Origin: CAYNDB01 sp964395915
Lineage (GTDB): Bacteria > Nitrospinota_A > UBA7883 > JAJRTC01
Direction: 5' to 3'
Length of the DNA: 35,168 nucleotides
NCBI GenBank assembly: GCA_964395915.1
Contig: CAYNDB010000009.1
Location: 1 to 35,168, forward strand
Positions 13,379-21,953 of the stretch are shown one piece after another. Positions within the stretch are counted from its first letter, which is position 1. Each line of letters starts with the position of its first letter. The notes beneath the pieces were generated by a model. The model was not told where the DNA came from. It did no database searches and saw nothing but the letters and a program-made list of their open reading frames with translations. A program made the position numbers and the translations under genes.

Positions 13379-15790
13379 TCACTCCACTACTTTAGGCGTT
13401 ATAAATATCAGCAACTCCTCGCCACTCCTCTTTTTCAAGTTACTTTTGAATAACCAGCCAAGGTACGGGATATCGCCAAACCCTGGCACTTTGGCGCTGT
13501 TATAAGTATTCGTATCCTTAAACAGCCCACCGATAACAGTCGTGTCACCATCGGCCACTAAAACCTCCGTTATCGCCTGTTTCGTGCGAATTGGCGGAGG
13601 AGCTCCCGGGATCTGGTTACTGAAGTCCGGCTCATCTTTATGAGTCTCTATCTCCAGGCGAATATGCCTGTCTGGAGTTATATGCGGCGTTACTCTCAAA
13701 GACAGGGTAGCTTTCTTGAACTGTGTCCTTGTTCCTTCAGCTGATATTGTCTGGTAAGGTATTTCCTGCCCAGACTCGATCACAGCCTCTTTGTTGTTCA
13801 TCGTTGTGATTTTCGGCATGGATACTATCCGCGCTCCACCGGTATTTTCAAGGGCCATAAGACGCGCGTCGAGCAAGGCCGTGCCGTTTATGTGCCCGAG
13901 CGTAACGCCGATGCCTCCGGTCGCCGCGCCGGTAAGCGGTAGATTTACAGCATAACCTCCCACGCCGGTCGAGGTCGAAACTCCTGTGGCTCCGGTAACG
14001 CCCACTGTGTTCGGGAATGTATTGCCGAGCGCTTCATTGAATACGCCACCCCACTGAACGCCAAGCTCGCGCGCCTTGTCGTGGGTAACTTCAACGATTC
14101 TCGACTCAATAAGCACCTGCATCTCTTTTTTATCAAGCACTTCTATAAGTCGGCCCATTTCCGCGAGCTTGTTTTTCGTATCTTTTACTATCAGCATATT
14201 CGTTCGCTCGTTAATGTCCACCGACCCGCGTTCGCTTTTCAGGATCTCTATGTTTTCCTTCATTTTGCCGGCGGACTCATAATTGATTTCAAATACCTTT
14301 GTATATAGAGGCTCGATCTTTCTCTCGGTCTCCAGCCTCTTTTCCTCGGCTTCCTTTTCCGCCTGGATCTCTTTAACCATGGCGACCCGAATTATTTTGC
14401 CCTGCTTGATCATATCCAGACCGTTATTTTTCAGAATCACCTCAATGGCCTGGTCCCATGGCACATCCTTGAGCTTCATGGTCACCTTCCCTTTTACAGA
14501 CCCGGAAGTTATTATGTTGTAACCGGAAACATCCGCAAGTATCCTTAAGATGTTGTGGATATCGGCCTGCTGAAAATCGAGAGAAATCTTGACACCGGTA
14601 TACTCATCTTTCGGGCCGGTGACAAGCTCAGCTCCAACCAAACCCTCCTCGTTTTCCTCGGAGGCTCCTATGGCAAAAGCCAGAACCGCTTCATCTCCAA
14701 TATCAAGAGTGATTTTGTTACCATCGGCCACAACATTGTATAAAGAGACTTCCTCGAGGTTCACTACAACCTTGGCGAGAGGATCGTCGCCTCCGCGGAA
14801 TTGGAAAACCGCGACATTCTTTACCGCCGATTCGTCGATATTGACATTTATCAACCGCTCGTTTTGTTTCTCCACCAATGCGTTCGGCAGGTCAATAGTG
14901 AGGCGTTTCATCTCATTCCTGGAGATAAGCTCGTAGCTTGGGTTAGGTTTGGACATTGTAATCTCTATACGGGACATTCCAGACACCTGGCGAAAGTCCA
15001 CGCTTTGTACCGTAGCCGGAGCGCTTAACGGATCGACAATTGTTATTGTTTCCGGCGCTGTAGTTTTCGGCTCAGGAGCCGCGTTCCTGGAGGCCACCTT
15101 CCTCGGCGGCTCTTCCTTGGTGACTTTAGCCATCTTCATATCTGGCGTAGTGTCAGACGTTACTATTACCGCCAGCGGCTCTTCCGCCGCCGCCTCCATG
15201 ATAGTCCGATAAGCCGCTTCTTCACCAACTTCCCTGGCCGCCTGACGCTCTTCAGCGGGGTCGCCCATGGTTGCGCTCATATCTGGAGATGTGTCCAACT
15301 TTGCCATTTTCACAGAAGGTTTGGGCGAGACCTCGGCAGGCGCAAGACTCACACCTTCCCGCGCAATCTGCACATACAGCTTGCCTGGAACCGAGTTGTC
15401 TATGTTGTAACTGATAGCCCCGTCCAGGTCTATTTGAAGCCTGGCGTCTCTGGTATTGGGAAAATAGTATGGACGTATAACTTCCACAGGAGCTTTTTTC
15501 ACCGATATGATGGCCTGATGTTCAGACATGTCCACATTAGACATATCCAGTATCAACCTCTTCGGGTCATTCATTTTAAAAACCGTATACTGTATGGGAC
15601 CACTCGCCTTGATCGTCACTTCCACGGATTCACCTTTGCCAGCGACAGACAGACCCGTAATCCGGCTAACCTCTTTTTCTTTGGAAGCGCCTTTCAAATC
15701 ACTCGCTGTATTACCACCGCTTGCGCACGACCATGTCGTAAATAGCAAGGAGAGTAAAACAATGACCAACCTTTTCTGGAACATATTCAC
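13379..15790 (-). CDS. pilQ: Type IV pilus secretin
   Basis: PilQ is the outer-membrane channel through which the pilus fibre exits. In order, the 803 residues show: a signal sequence; an AMIN peptidoglycan-binding domain (about 44-145); an Ala/Pro/Thr/Glu-rich linker; a second AMIN domain (262-366); an STN/N0 domain (401-470, LDFQQADIHNILRILADVSG); an N1 domain (about 495-560); and the secretin core ending GGLFKDTNTYNSAKVPGFGDIPYLGWLF and ELLIFITPKVVE. Cys22 follows TWS, an imperfect lipobox, so lipidation is uncertain. The GTG start has AGGAGG 8 nt upstream. It is the fifth gene of pilMNOPQ. Confidence 0.96.
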   Translation of the reverse strand: MNMFQKRLVIVLLSLLFTTWSCASGGNTASDLKGASKEKEVSRITGLSVAGKGESVEVTIKASGPIQYTVFKMNDPKRLILDMSNVDMSEHQAIISVKKAPVEVIRPYYFPNTRDARLQIDLDGAISYNIDNSVPGKLYVQIAREGVSLAPAEVSPKPSVKMAKLDTSPDMSATMGDPAEERQAAREVGEEAAYRTIMEAAAEEPLAVIVTSDTTPDMKMAKVTKEEPPRKVASRNAAPEPKTTAPETITIVDPLSAPATVQSVDFRQVSGMSRIEITMSKPNPSYELISRNEMKRLTIDLPNALVEKQNERLINVNIDESAVKNVAVFQFRGGDDPLAKVVVNLEEVSLYNVVADGNKITLDIGDEAVLAFAIGASEENEEGLVGAELVTGPKDEYTGVKISLDFQQADIHNILRILADVSGYNIITSGSVKGKVTMKLKDVPWDQAIEVILKNNGLDMIKQGKIIRVAMVKEIQAEKEAEEKRLETERKIEPLYTKVFEINYESAGKMKENIEILKSERGSVDINERTNMLIVKDTKNKLAEMGRLIEVLDKKEMQVLIESRIVEVTHDKARELGVQWGGVFNEALGNTFPNTVGVTGATGVSTSTGVGGYAVNLPLTGAATGGIGVTLGHINGTALLDARLMALENTGGARIVSMPKITTMNNKEAVIESGQEIPYQTISAEGTRTQFKKATLSLRVTPHITPDRHIRLEIETHKDEPDFSNQIPGAPPPIRTKQAITEVLVADGDTTVIGGLFKDTNTYNSAKVPGFGDIPYLGWLFKSNLKKRSGEELLIFITPKVVE

Positions 15791-15793
15791 GGA

Positions 15794-16717
15794 TCAACCC
15801 TCCTCAGGTCTTAATTTCAAAGCAGTTTCAACAGATTCGTACACGCCTATCCCTGCGCCTATCTTTGGAACTTGTTCTTTTACAACAACAAAATTTCTTT
15901 CAATACCTAAAACCTTGCCACACCGCTTCCCAAGGTACATCCCTGGACTTACAGTGAACCCTTTGCCGTCCGGAGCCTCAATCAATGCCACGGGCCCGCT
16001 TGCGCTCTCAATCACACCGGATAGTTTCAGGGAAAGCAGATCGTAATTTTCCAGCAGTTCCCTCGGCCGGTCAGGATCGCAGATATCCTTGCTGTCAGGC
16101 TCTGGCCCCATATCAAGAGCAATAAGAGATCTGAAAGGATCCCGCTTGCCAACTGAAGAGTAATATCCACCCTTTTTCATCGAAGAAGATCCTGAAGACC
16201 CCTCTTCAAGCGAACCTAAAACTCTTTTGTTCTTTTTGGAAGCAATCGCTTTTTTGGGCATGGGATAATCCATCGTACGGAACCATTTATCGTTAGCCGC
16301 AAGCTTTACAAGTTTCCACACCTTCGGATTATTTTTATCACGTCCCCAGGTTTCCCCTTTTATATTTACTGTAAAAGGAGGAGAGTCCTCTGGCCCCCTG
16401 GATTCCGTTCTTATATAAAAAATTGACGCCAGATCTCCCTGTGTTGTTATCGTCCGGATTTTTGAGCTGTAGCTACCTCGCTTCATAGTCAGAATTTTGG
16501 ATAGGTCATCAGATGTGACTTTCCTGTCAGAAAAAGAAGGAGAAATCATGGCTTTGACCGCATTTTTATTATTGGTCGCAACGGCAAGTGACATGGCCTG
16601 AAAAGATATCCGGACATTTCCCTCATCACTGATTTCCTTTTCCTTAAAAAATTGGCCATAGGCAAAATATCCTGTTATCACCGCAGCGCAAATTATTAAA
16701 ATTATTCTGGACTTCAT
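15794..16717 (-). CDS. pilP: PilP-type pilus alignment protein with an extra N-terminal domain
   Basis: PilP links the PilN/PilO inner-membrane complex to PilQ. The C-terminal part (about 188-307) is a recognisable PilP domain, beginning KRDPFRSL and containing LSLKLSGVIES, ALIEAPDGKGFTVSPGMYLG and VVVKEQV. The protein is 307 residues, well above the usual 170-180. The added residues, about 33-148, look like an NTF2/SnoaL-type cone (AMSLAVATNNKNAVKAMISP, then GDLASIFYIRTESRG and WKLVKLAANDKWF). The N-terminus is a plain hydrophobic helix with no lipobox where PilP is normally a lipoprotein. A Ser/Gly/Lys linker joins the domains. Position between pilO and pilQ supports the call. Confidence 0.88.
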   Translation of the reverse strand: MKSRIILIICAAVITGYFAYGQFFKEKEISDEGNVRISFQAMSLAVATNNKNAVKAMISPSFSDRKVTSDDLSKILTMKRGSYSSKIRTITTQGDLASIFYIRTESRGPEDSPPFTVNIKGETWGRDKNNPKVWKLVKLAANDKWFRTMDYPMPKKAIASKKNKRVLGSLEEGSSGSSSMKKGGYYSSVGKRDPFRSLIALDMGPEPDSKDICDPDRPRELLENYDLLSLKLSGVIESASGPVALIEAPDGKGFTVSPGMYLGKRCGKVLGIERNFVVVKEQVPKIGAGIGVYESVETALKLRPEEG

Positions 16718-16738
16718 ATTTTATCCCGCGTTTGAAGC

Positions 16739-17392
16739 TTACCCAGCATTCACGCCTGCATTTCCCGGTAGAGGCGGGCGAACCCCCTTCTTACCATCTT
16801 TTTTCTTTTCCGAACCTTCAATAAAACGATATGTTGTAGCTACGCACTGAAGTGTCAGCCGCGAGCTTCCCTTATCACTGTGAATTTTGATGTCACCAAT
16901 AGTAACAATCCTGGGAAGATGAGATATCTCATCAAAAAACATAAGCATGTTATGAAATTTGCCCGAAATTTTCAGGCTTACCGGAACTTCTGAATAGAAA
17001 TCTTTTCTCACCTCAGGCCGTGGCTTAAAAGTCAAAAACTCTAATCCGAACTGCGTCCCAATATTTGAAACCTGTTCTAAAAGCTGAGGAATTTCTTTCT
17101 TCGACGGAAGCTGCCTGGAGGCTTCCGTCATATCAGTCTCCAATTTGGCTATTTTTTCTTTTAGTTTCCCAAGCTTCTGGGCATGGAGCCTGTTATCTTC
17201 AACTTCTTTCTGGATTTTAGCCAGGTTCTCCTGCAACGCGTCAATTTCCTGGTCTTTGCCTTGAATTACAAAAAAGTAAAACGCTCCCACAACCAGAGCC
17301 GCGACACCAAAAATCCCGGCAAACCTCTGCCATGCCGGAAGTGGATAGATCCTTTCGTACGGGATCTTGTCAAATAACTTTTCTAGTTCCAC
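16739..17392 (-). CDS. pilO: Type IV pilus inner-membrane protein PilO
   Basis: PilO forms heterodimers with PilN in the pilus alignment subcomplex. The 217-residue protein has a short cytoplasmic start, one membrane helix (about 25-43, FAGIFGVAALVVGAFYFFV), a periplasmic coiled coil (about 45-95), and a ferredoxin-like domain (PQLLEQVSNIGTQFGLEF, FHNMLMFFDEISHLPRIVTI). A low-complexity Lys/Gly/Pro tail ends it. The GTG start has AAGG 7 nt upstream. Length, topology and place in the operon match the family. Confidence 0.92.
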   Translation of the reverse strand: MELEKLFDKIPYERIYPLPAWQRFAGIFGVAALVVGAFYFFVIQGKDQEIDALQENLAKIQKEVEDNRLHAQKLGKLKEKIAKLETDMTEASRQLPSKKEIPQLLEQVSNIGTQFGLEFLTFKPRPEVRKDFYSEVPVSLKISGKFHNMLMFFDEISHLPRIVTIGDIKIHSDKGSSRLTLQCVATTYRFIEGSEKKKDGKKGVRPPLPGNAGVNAG

Positions 17393-17444
17393 AAATAAAC
17401 CTTATTTATCTTCAGAATCACGCAATCAGCAAAGCTTTTACAGC

Positions 17445-18053
17445 TTACCTTTTCTTCTTATTTTTCTTTTTGGCGGCCGCCTCTCTTTTTGCTTTCTCTT
17501 CCGCTCTTTTCAAAGCTATTGGCGTCATGCTCGAAACCTTGAATTTTTTCAAGGTTTCTGTTTTCACCTTGGCTGATGTGATACCGCTTAGCTCCACCCT
17601 TTTAAAATGCTCGGAACTCTGCATGCCTCTCATCAGCTTAGCTACCGCCGTATTGGAAAAAGAGTAACCCTCCACTGAAATAACACCACCTATATCTGAC
17701 AATTTGGTGAGCCATATCTCTGGTGGAAGAAGTACGTTGAGGTTGTCGAAATATACCGTGGGGCCTCCTTTTAGCTCCACCAAAAAATCTATGGTCTTAA
17801 GTATGACTCCAAGCCTGCGTTCACGGGCTTCCATATCTTTCACCTGGTTACGCACTCTTTTTTGAACCGCAAGCTCCTTTTTGGCTCCACTGATTTTTTC
17901 GTTAGTGTCATCAATCTGGCTGGCTTTGGCCTGCCACCAGAAACCGCACAGAACCAAAGACGATACTATCGTGACCAAGCCGACAACAACCTGTTGCTGT
18001 ATTATAATTTTTTCTTTGGCGTGACGATCAGCAAGCAGGTTAATCTTTATCAT
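17445..18053 (-). CDS. pilN: Type IV pilus assembly protein PilN
   Basis: The first residues, MIKINLL, are the conserved cytoplasmic PilN motif that docks into PilM. A membrane helix follows (about 20-41), then a coiled coil and a ferredoxin-like periplasmic domain (TVYFDNLNVLLPPEIWLTKL, VEGYSFSNTAVAKLMRGM). The last 25 residues are strongly basic (Lys/Ala/Arg repeats), unusual for a periplasmic tail. The ATG overlaps the pilM stop in an ATGA, consistent with coupled synthesis of the PilM-PilN pair. Confidence 0.93.
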   Translation of the reverse strand: MIKINLLADRHAKEKIIIQQQVVVGLVTIVSSLVLCGFWWQAKASQIDDTNEKISGAKKELAVQKRVRNQVKDMEARERRLGVILKTIDFLVELKGGPTVYFDNLNVLLPPEIWLTKLSDIGGVISVEGYSFSNTAVAKLMRGMQSSEHFKRVELSGITSAKVKTETLKKFKVSSMTPIALKRAEEKAKREAAAKKKNKKKR

Positions 18054-19144
18054 TTTTCATCCAGCTTTCTTACCGCCAATCCAACAGCGATAACAGCCAT
18101 GGGACCGATATTTTCGACATACTCCTCGTCGAAAACCTTGGGATTTACCTTTATCCGCCGGAAGGGGTTTATAACTTCACAACTCAACCCCACCTCCTCA
18201 CCTATAATGGAGACCGCGCCTTCAAGCATGGCGCCTCCTCCTGAAATATAAATCCGGCGTACACGGCTTTCAGATGTGCGTTGAAACATTTCAAATGTCT
18301 TGACCAGCTCCTCGCAAATATCCGCGATTCCGGACTTGATATGAGGGATCAACTCCTCTTTATTTACGCCATCCTCGACGTGGCCAAGTTTGTAGCGCTC
18401 CGCATCCCTGAACCCGACACCCATATTTTTCTGGATAGCTTCCGTGATATTGTTTCCACCCACGGGCATATCCCGGGTATAAGCTGTAATTCCATTTTCT
18501 ATTATGTTTACGTTGGTAACAGACGCGCCGATATTGACCAACGCAAAAGTGTCATCCTCATCAAGTCCGTACGACGCCTCAAACCCGTTTTCAAGCGCAA
18601 AAATATCGAGATCGACTACGGCTGGTTTCAAACCAGCGTTTCTTATTATTTCGCTCTGCTCGGCGATAATGTCTTTCTTGGCGGCGACCAGGAGCACATC
18701 CATATGACGGTCTTCATCTTCAGAAAGCCTCTCTCCTTTTTTAGGGATATCCCCTTCAGCCTGTATGATCTGGAAAGCTACATTCACTTCGTCAATATCA
18801 AACGGTATATATTGCTCCGCCTCCTGCTGAATAGATTCCGCCAAGTCTTCCTCGCTCATGAGAGGGACGGTGATTTTCTTTATGATGACTGACTGGCCGG
18901 AAACAGAAAAAACACAATGCTTCACCCTGGACGGGATTTTCTCCGCTTTCAGGAGGCCTTTAATCGCTTCCGTTATCGCAGCGGGATTTTCCACTTCACC
19001 GTCAACGATAGTGTCCGGTGGAAGTGAAACCATACCGAAATTTAAGAGTTGGTAGCCTCGGCCGCCGGGTTTTAGAAACGCAAGCTTTACAGAATGTGAT
19101 CCAATGTCTATTCCCAGAAGAGGCTTATTTAGCAACGAAAACAC
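18050..19144 (-). CDS. pilM: Type IV pilus ATPase-fold protein PilM
   Basis: PilM is the cytoplasmic actin/FtsA-like component that binds the PilN N-terminus. The 364 residues show the ASKHA phosphate-1 motif (LLGIDIGSHSVKLAFL), the phosphate-2 motif (ALVNIGASVTNVNI), conserved PVGGNNITEAI, and an adenosine motif (RRIYISGGGAMLEG). A GTG at 19144 is the start, with AGG about 8 nt upstream. It is the first pilus gene of the operon, 46 bp behind an XRE regulator on the same strand. Confidence 0.95.
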   Translation of the reverse strand: MFSLLNKPLLGIDIGSHSVKLAFLKPGGRGYQLLNFGMVSLPPDTIVDGEVENPAAITEAIKGLLKAEKIPSRVKHCVFSVSGQSVIIKKITVPLMSEEDLAESIQQEAEQYIPFDIDEVNVAFQIIQAEGDIPKKGERLSEDEDRHMDVLLVAAKKDIIAEQSEIIRNAGLKPAVVDLDIFALENGFEASYGLDEDDTFALVNIGASVTNVNIIENGITAYTRDMPVGGNNITEAIQKNMGVGFRDAERYKLGHVEDGVNKEELIPHIKSGIADICEELVKTFEMFQRTSESRVRRIYISGGGAMLEGAVSIIGEEVGLSCEVINPFRRIKVNPKVFDEEYVENIGPMAVIAVGLAVRKLDEK

Positions 19145-19190
19145 AGAGGCAACCTACCTTGTTATGTGACGACATTGTAACATGAAGGCG

Positions 19191-19415
19191 CTACTCTTCG
19201 CAGAATACTTCGCCCCGATCATCGAGATCCAATCCTAAAGCAACTAGGATTTTCCGTTTCGTATCGAGCCTGCAAAAATAGCCCTTTTCTACCCTGTCTA
19301 TGGTTTGAACTGACAATCCGGTTTTCCTGGCAAGTTCAGCTTTACTCATCATTTTGGTTTCTCGTATCTTATGTACGTTATTTTTCCGCAATTGTGACCG
19401 TTCCTTCAAGGACAT
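19191..19415 (-). CDS. Small XRE-family regulator heading the pil operon
   Basis: The 74-residue protein is essentially one XRE helix-turn-helix: IRETKMMSKAELARKTGLSV followed by QTIDRVEKG, with a short acidic tail. An ATG at 19415 is chosen because GGAG sits 7 nt before it. The frame runs 29 codons further up but encodes an unlikely Trp/Phe-rich segment. It ends 46 bp before pilM on the same strand, so it is probably co-transcribed and may control pilus expression. Several palindromes lie just upstream. Its ligand, if any, is unknown. Confidence 0.8.
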   Translation of the reverse strand: MSLKERSQLRKNNVHKIRETKMMSKAELARKTGLSVQTIDRVEKGYFCRLDTKRKILVALGLDLDDRGEVFCEE

Positions 19416-19453
19416 CCGTCTACTCCACCACCAAAAATTAAAGAAAATTGAAA

Positions 19454-19463
19454 TTAGCGCTAA
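19454..19463. promoter_or_regulatory. Palindrome upstream of the XRE gene
   Basis: TTAGCGCTAA is a perfect 10-bp palindrome, about 39 nt before the XRE start codon. It is well placed for autoregulation, though no binding data can be inferred from one copy. Confidence 0.3.
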
Positions 19464-19534
19464 ATTAGACCTAACTTTATCCCAATTAAATATATTTGTC
19501 AATAATTCTTAAGTATTTAGCCATGAATTATGAC

Positions 19535-19551
19535 CTATTATACACTAATAG
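19535..19551. promoter_or_regulatory. 17-bp palindrome in the pil/his spacer
   Basis: CTATTA and TAATAG flank five bases symmetrically. The half-site resembles the CTATA/TATAG core of the larger palindrome at 19605-19636, so both may serve one regulator. Confidence 0.3.
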
Positions 19552-19604
19552 TATTCTATGTGAAAGTATTTTAACTAATTTAGATATATTTAATATCAGT
19601 TAGA

Positions 19605-19636
19605 GCTGATTATACTATAACTATAGCATAATCAGC
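19605..19636. promoter_or_regulatory. 32-bp near-perfect palindrome
   Basis: The arms GCTGATTAT...ATAATCAGC (9 bp, perfect) enclose CTATA-AC-TATAG. Only one base pair of 15 is mismatched around a 2-base centre. No T-run follows, so it is not a terminator. A dimeric or tetrameric repressor site is the simplest reading, but a cruciform or a small insertion scar is possible. Confidence 0.5.
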
Positions 19637-19826
19637 ATCAAATCCTTTACACCTCTATTTACACCAAGCGGCGAATTGTTTTATCTCGAATTAAGGCCCG
19701 GAAAATCGACACATTTTTCCACAAAACATATGCTGTGTTCAGCTTGGCAAACGTTGGCTCTGGCTTTATGGCGCAGGCTTGTTTATTATTAGGGTTTTGG
19801 GAAAAACCTCAAAAGAGATCGGCAAA

Positions 19827-20555
19827 ATGATTATCTTACCTGCGATTGATCTTATGGATGGCGCTGTTGTCCGCCTGCGCAAAGGCGCTTTTGATGACAA
19901 GGTCGTCTACTCAAATGACCCCGCCGGTATGGCTAGAAAATGGGTGGATATGGGCGCCGAAGCAATGCATGTTGTAGACCTGGATGGAGCGCGGGAAGGC
20001 AGGCCAGTCAATAAAGAAGCTATTCGCGCTATTGTGGACGCGGCGGGGATTCCGGTTGAAATCGGAGGCGGCATACGTTCAGTGCAGACAGTGAGCGACT
20101 ACCTGGACCTTGGAGTGTCGCAGGTAATTCTCGGCACCGCCGCTATAGAAAACCCGGATCTCGTCCTTGCCGCGGCGGATATTTTCCCGGGCCGCATCAT
20201 CGTTGGTATCGACGTTAAGGATGGGCGACCGGCCACAAAAGGGTGGGTTGAAACTGTTGACGAAGATCCTGTGGCGCTTGCGAAAAGGTATGCGGCCATG
20301 GGCGCGTCCGGTATCGTATACACCGATATTTCTCGTGACGGCATGCTTGCGGGGGCAAACATTGAAGGTTTGAAAGTGTTCGCCGAAGCCATCGACCTTC
20401 CTGTTACAGCGTCTGGTGGTGTGACATCGCTTACCGATGTACGGGCCATAACCGGGCTTGAGAGCCATGGGGTCTCCTCCATGATCATAGGCAAGGCTAT
20501 TTACGATGACGCGCTCGACCTTGAAGAGGCGATCGCCATCGCAAAGGCCGGGTAG
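19827..20555 (+). CDS. hisA: Phosphoribosylformimino-AICAR ribotide isomerase
   Basis: HisA carries out the Amadori rearrangement of ProFAR to PRFAR in histidine synthesis. From the ATG at 19827 it is 242 residues, the family length, starting MIILPAIDLMDGAVVRL. The (beta/alpha)8 barrel carries catalytic Asp8 and Asp129 (VGIDVKDG), and phosphate-binding loops EIGGGIRS and ASGGVTS. The frame extends 16 codons upstream, but that part is not conserved in the family. hisF begins 5 bp after the stop. Confidence 0.96.
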   Translation: MIILPAIDLMDGAVVRLRKGAFDDKVVYSNDPAGMARKWVDMGAEAMHVVDLDGAREGRPVNKEAIRAIVDAAGIPVEIGGGIRSVQTVSDYLDLGVSQVILGTAAIENPDLVLAAADIFPGRIIVGIDVKDGRPATKGWVETVDEDPVALAKRYAAMGASGIVYTDISRDGMLAGANIEGLKVFAEAIDLPVTASGGVTSLTDVRAITGLESHGVSSMIIGKAIYDDALDLEEAIAIAKAG

Positions 20556-20560
20556 CAAAT

Positions 20561-21340
20561 ATGACATTGCGCAGGCGCATCATTCCATGCCTCGACGTTA
20601 AAGAAGGCCGGGTTGTAAAAGGAGTGAAATTTCTCAACCTCCGGGACGCCGGCGACCCGGTGGAAGTCGCCAGGATATATGACGAGCAGGGAGCCGATGA
20701 GCTTACCTTTTTAGACATCACAGCTTCATCTGACAAAAGAGATATCATTCTGGACGTTGTGGCGCACACGGCTGAACAGGTTTTTATGCCGCTTACGGTT
20801 GGCGGAGGCGTGCGGGTTCTGGAGGATATACACAAGCTGTTGCGGGCCGGAGCCGACAAGGTTGCGATAAATACCGCCGCTGTAAAAAACCCTGAGTTCG
20901 TCCATGAGGCGTCAAGACGCTTCGGAAGCCAGTGCATAGTTGTGGCGATCGACGCTAAAAGAAGGGTCGACGCTGATGGCTGGGAGGTATATACCCATGG
21001 AGGGCGAACACCAACAGGTATTGACGCTATCGAATGGGCAAAAAAAATGGATGAGTTCGGAGCGGGTGAAATACTCCTCACTTCAATGGACGCCGACGGG
21101 ACAAAAAAAGGCTACGATATTGAGCTTACAAAAACGGTATGCCGGGCTGTATCCATTCCGGTGATAGCCTCCGGCGGCGTAGGTACGCTGGAGCATTTAT
21201 ATGACGGCTTGACCAAAGGCGAAGCGGACGCCGTTCTGGCGGCGTCGATATTCCATTTCAAGGAATATACCATTGGCGAGGCGAAACGGTACCTCAAAGA
21301 GAGATCAGTTTCCGTGCGGGATGAAAGCGCGCATGGATAA
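20561..21340 (+). CDS. hisF: Imidazole glycerol phosphate synthase, cyclase subunit
   Basis: HisF joins ammonia (from HisH) to PRFAR, giving imidazole glycerol phosphate and AICAR. The 259-residue barrel has RRIIPCLDVKEGRVVKG with Asp12, FLDITAS, TVGGGVR, VAIDAKR with Asp131, THGGR, LLTSMDADGTKKGYD and IASGGVG. All catalytic and phosphate-binding elements are intact. It is tightly linked to hisA; hisH is not in the window. Confidence 0.97.
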   Translation: MTLRRRIIPCLDVKEGRVVKGVKFLNLRDAGDPVEVARIYDEQGADELTFLDITASSDKRDIILDVVAHTAEQVFMPLTVGGGVRVLEDIHKLLRAGADKVAINTAAVKNPEFVHEASRRFGSQCIVVAIDAKRRVDADGWEVYTHGGRTPTGIDAIEWAKKMDEFGAGEILLTSMDADGTKKGYDIELTKTVCRAVSIPVIASGGVGTLEHLYDGLTKGEADAVLAASIFHFKEYTIGEAKRYLKERSVSVRDESAHG

Positions 21341-21359
21341 CGGAAAAGCGTGAACGGTT

Positions 21360-21854
21360 ATGGCAAGGCAGGGCAAAAACAAATCATCTGGCGGAAAAGG
21401 TAAAAAGAGCGGGCCGTCCACCATTCTGAACAGAAAAGCGCGGCATGATTACTTTATCCTGGAGTCCATGGAGGCCGGCATAGTCCTCACCGGATCTGAA
21501 GTAAAATCTATTCGCGAAGGCAAAATCAACCTGCGCGAATCATACGCCAAGTTATTAAACAACGAGGTGTGGCTTGTTGGCGCTCACATAACCCCTTATA
21601 AAAACCAGAATACTTTCGATGATACCGATCCCGTACGCGACAGAAAACTGCTGCTCCATAAAAAGCAGATAAAAAAACTTGTCGTCGCCACAAAAGAAAA
21701 AGGTCTCTCTCTAATACCTCTGAAAATTTACTTCACACGGAGAATGGCGAAGCTGGAAATAGGTATCGGCAAAGGAAAAAAACTTTATGACAAACGTGAG
21801 GATCTAAAAAGGAAAGACGCGGAACGAGAAATCGACCGGGCGATCAAAAATTAA
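21360..21854 (+). CDS. smpB: SsrA-binding protein
   Basis: SmpB binds tmRNA and brings it to stalled ribosomes for trans-translation. The 164-residue protein has a basic, Gly/Lys/Ser-rich start, then the core: NRKARHDYFILESMEAGIVL, TGSEVKSIREGKINLRESYA, HITPYKNQN, RDRKLLLHKKQI. The basic C-terminal tail (KLYDKREDLKRKDAEREIDR) enters the mRNA channel. It begins 19 bp after hisF, suggesting co-transcription. No tmRNA gene is seen here. Confidence 0.96.
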   Translation: MARQGKNKSSGGKGKKSGPSTILNRKARHDYFILESMEAGIVLTGSEVKSIREGKINLRESYAKLLNNEVWLVGAHITPYKNQNTFDDTDPVRDRKLLLHKKQIKKLVVATKEKGLSLIPLKIYFTRRMAKLEIGIGKGKKLYDKREDLKRKDAEREIDRAIKN

Positions 21855-21918
21855 ATCGGCCTGGGTTATTAGCCGCGTTTTCATAAAGCCGCAAATTATA
21901 GTATAATTATCGTACATA

Positions 21919-21931
21919 CATGATAATCATG
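21919..21931. promoter_or_regulatory. 13-bp palindrome upstream of fliN
   Basis: CATGAT-A-ATCATG is a perfect palindrome between a possible -10 (TATAAT, 21902-21907) and the fliN start at 21954. It would fall in the 5' leader, so it could be an operator or a small mRNA hairpin. Confidence 0.35.
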
Positions 21932-21953
21932 ATTTCATAAAATCGGAAATAAT

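Larger units (their letters stand above)
19416..19826. other. AT-rich divergent spacer with three palindromes, no gene
   Basis: This 411-bp region between the XRE gene (-) and hisA (+) is much richer in A+T than its surroundings. No convincing ORF is present. It contains palindromes at 19454-19463, 19535-19551 and 19605-19636. A 20-codon frame from 19729 lacks a ribosome-binding site and His codons, so it is not a his leader peptide. Confidence 0.6.

Noticed and set aside
19729..19791. Possible 20-residue leader peptide before hisA
   Set aside because: It has no His codons, no ribosome-binding site and no terminator/antiterminator structure after it.
19779..19826. Sixteen extra codons at the start of hisA
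   Set aside because: HisA proteins begin at the MIILPAID-type strand; the extension is not conserved in the family.
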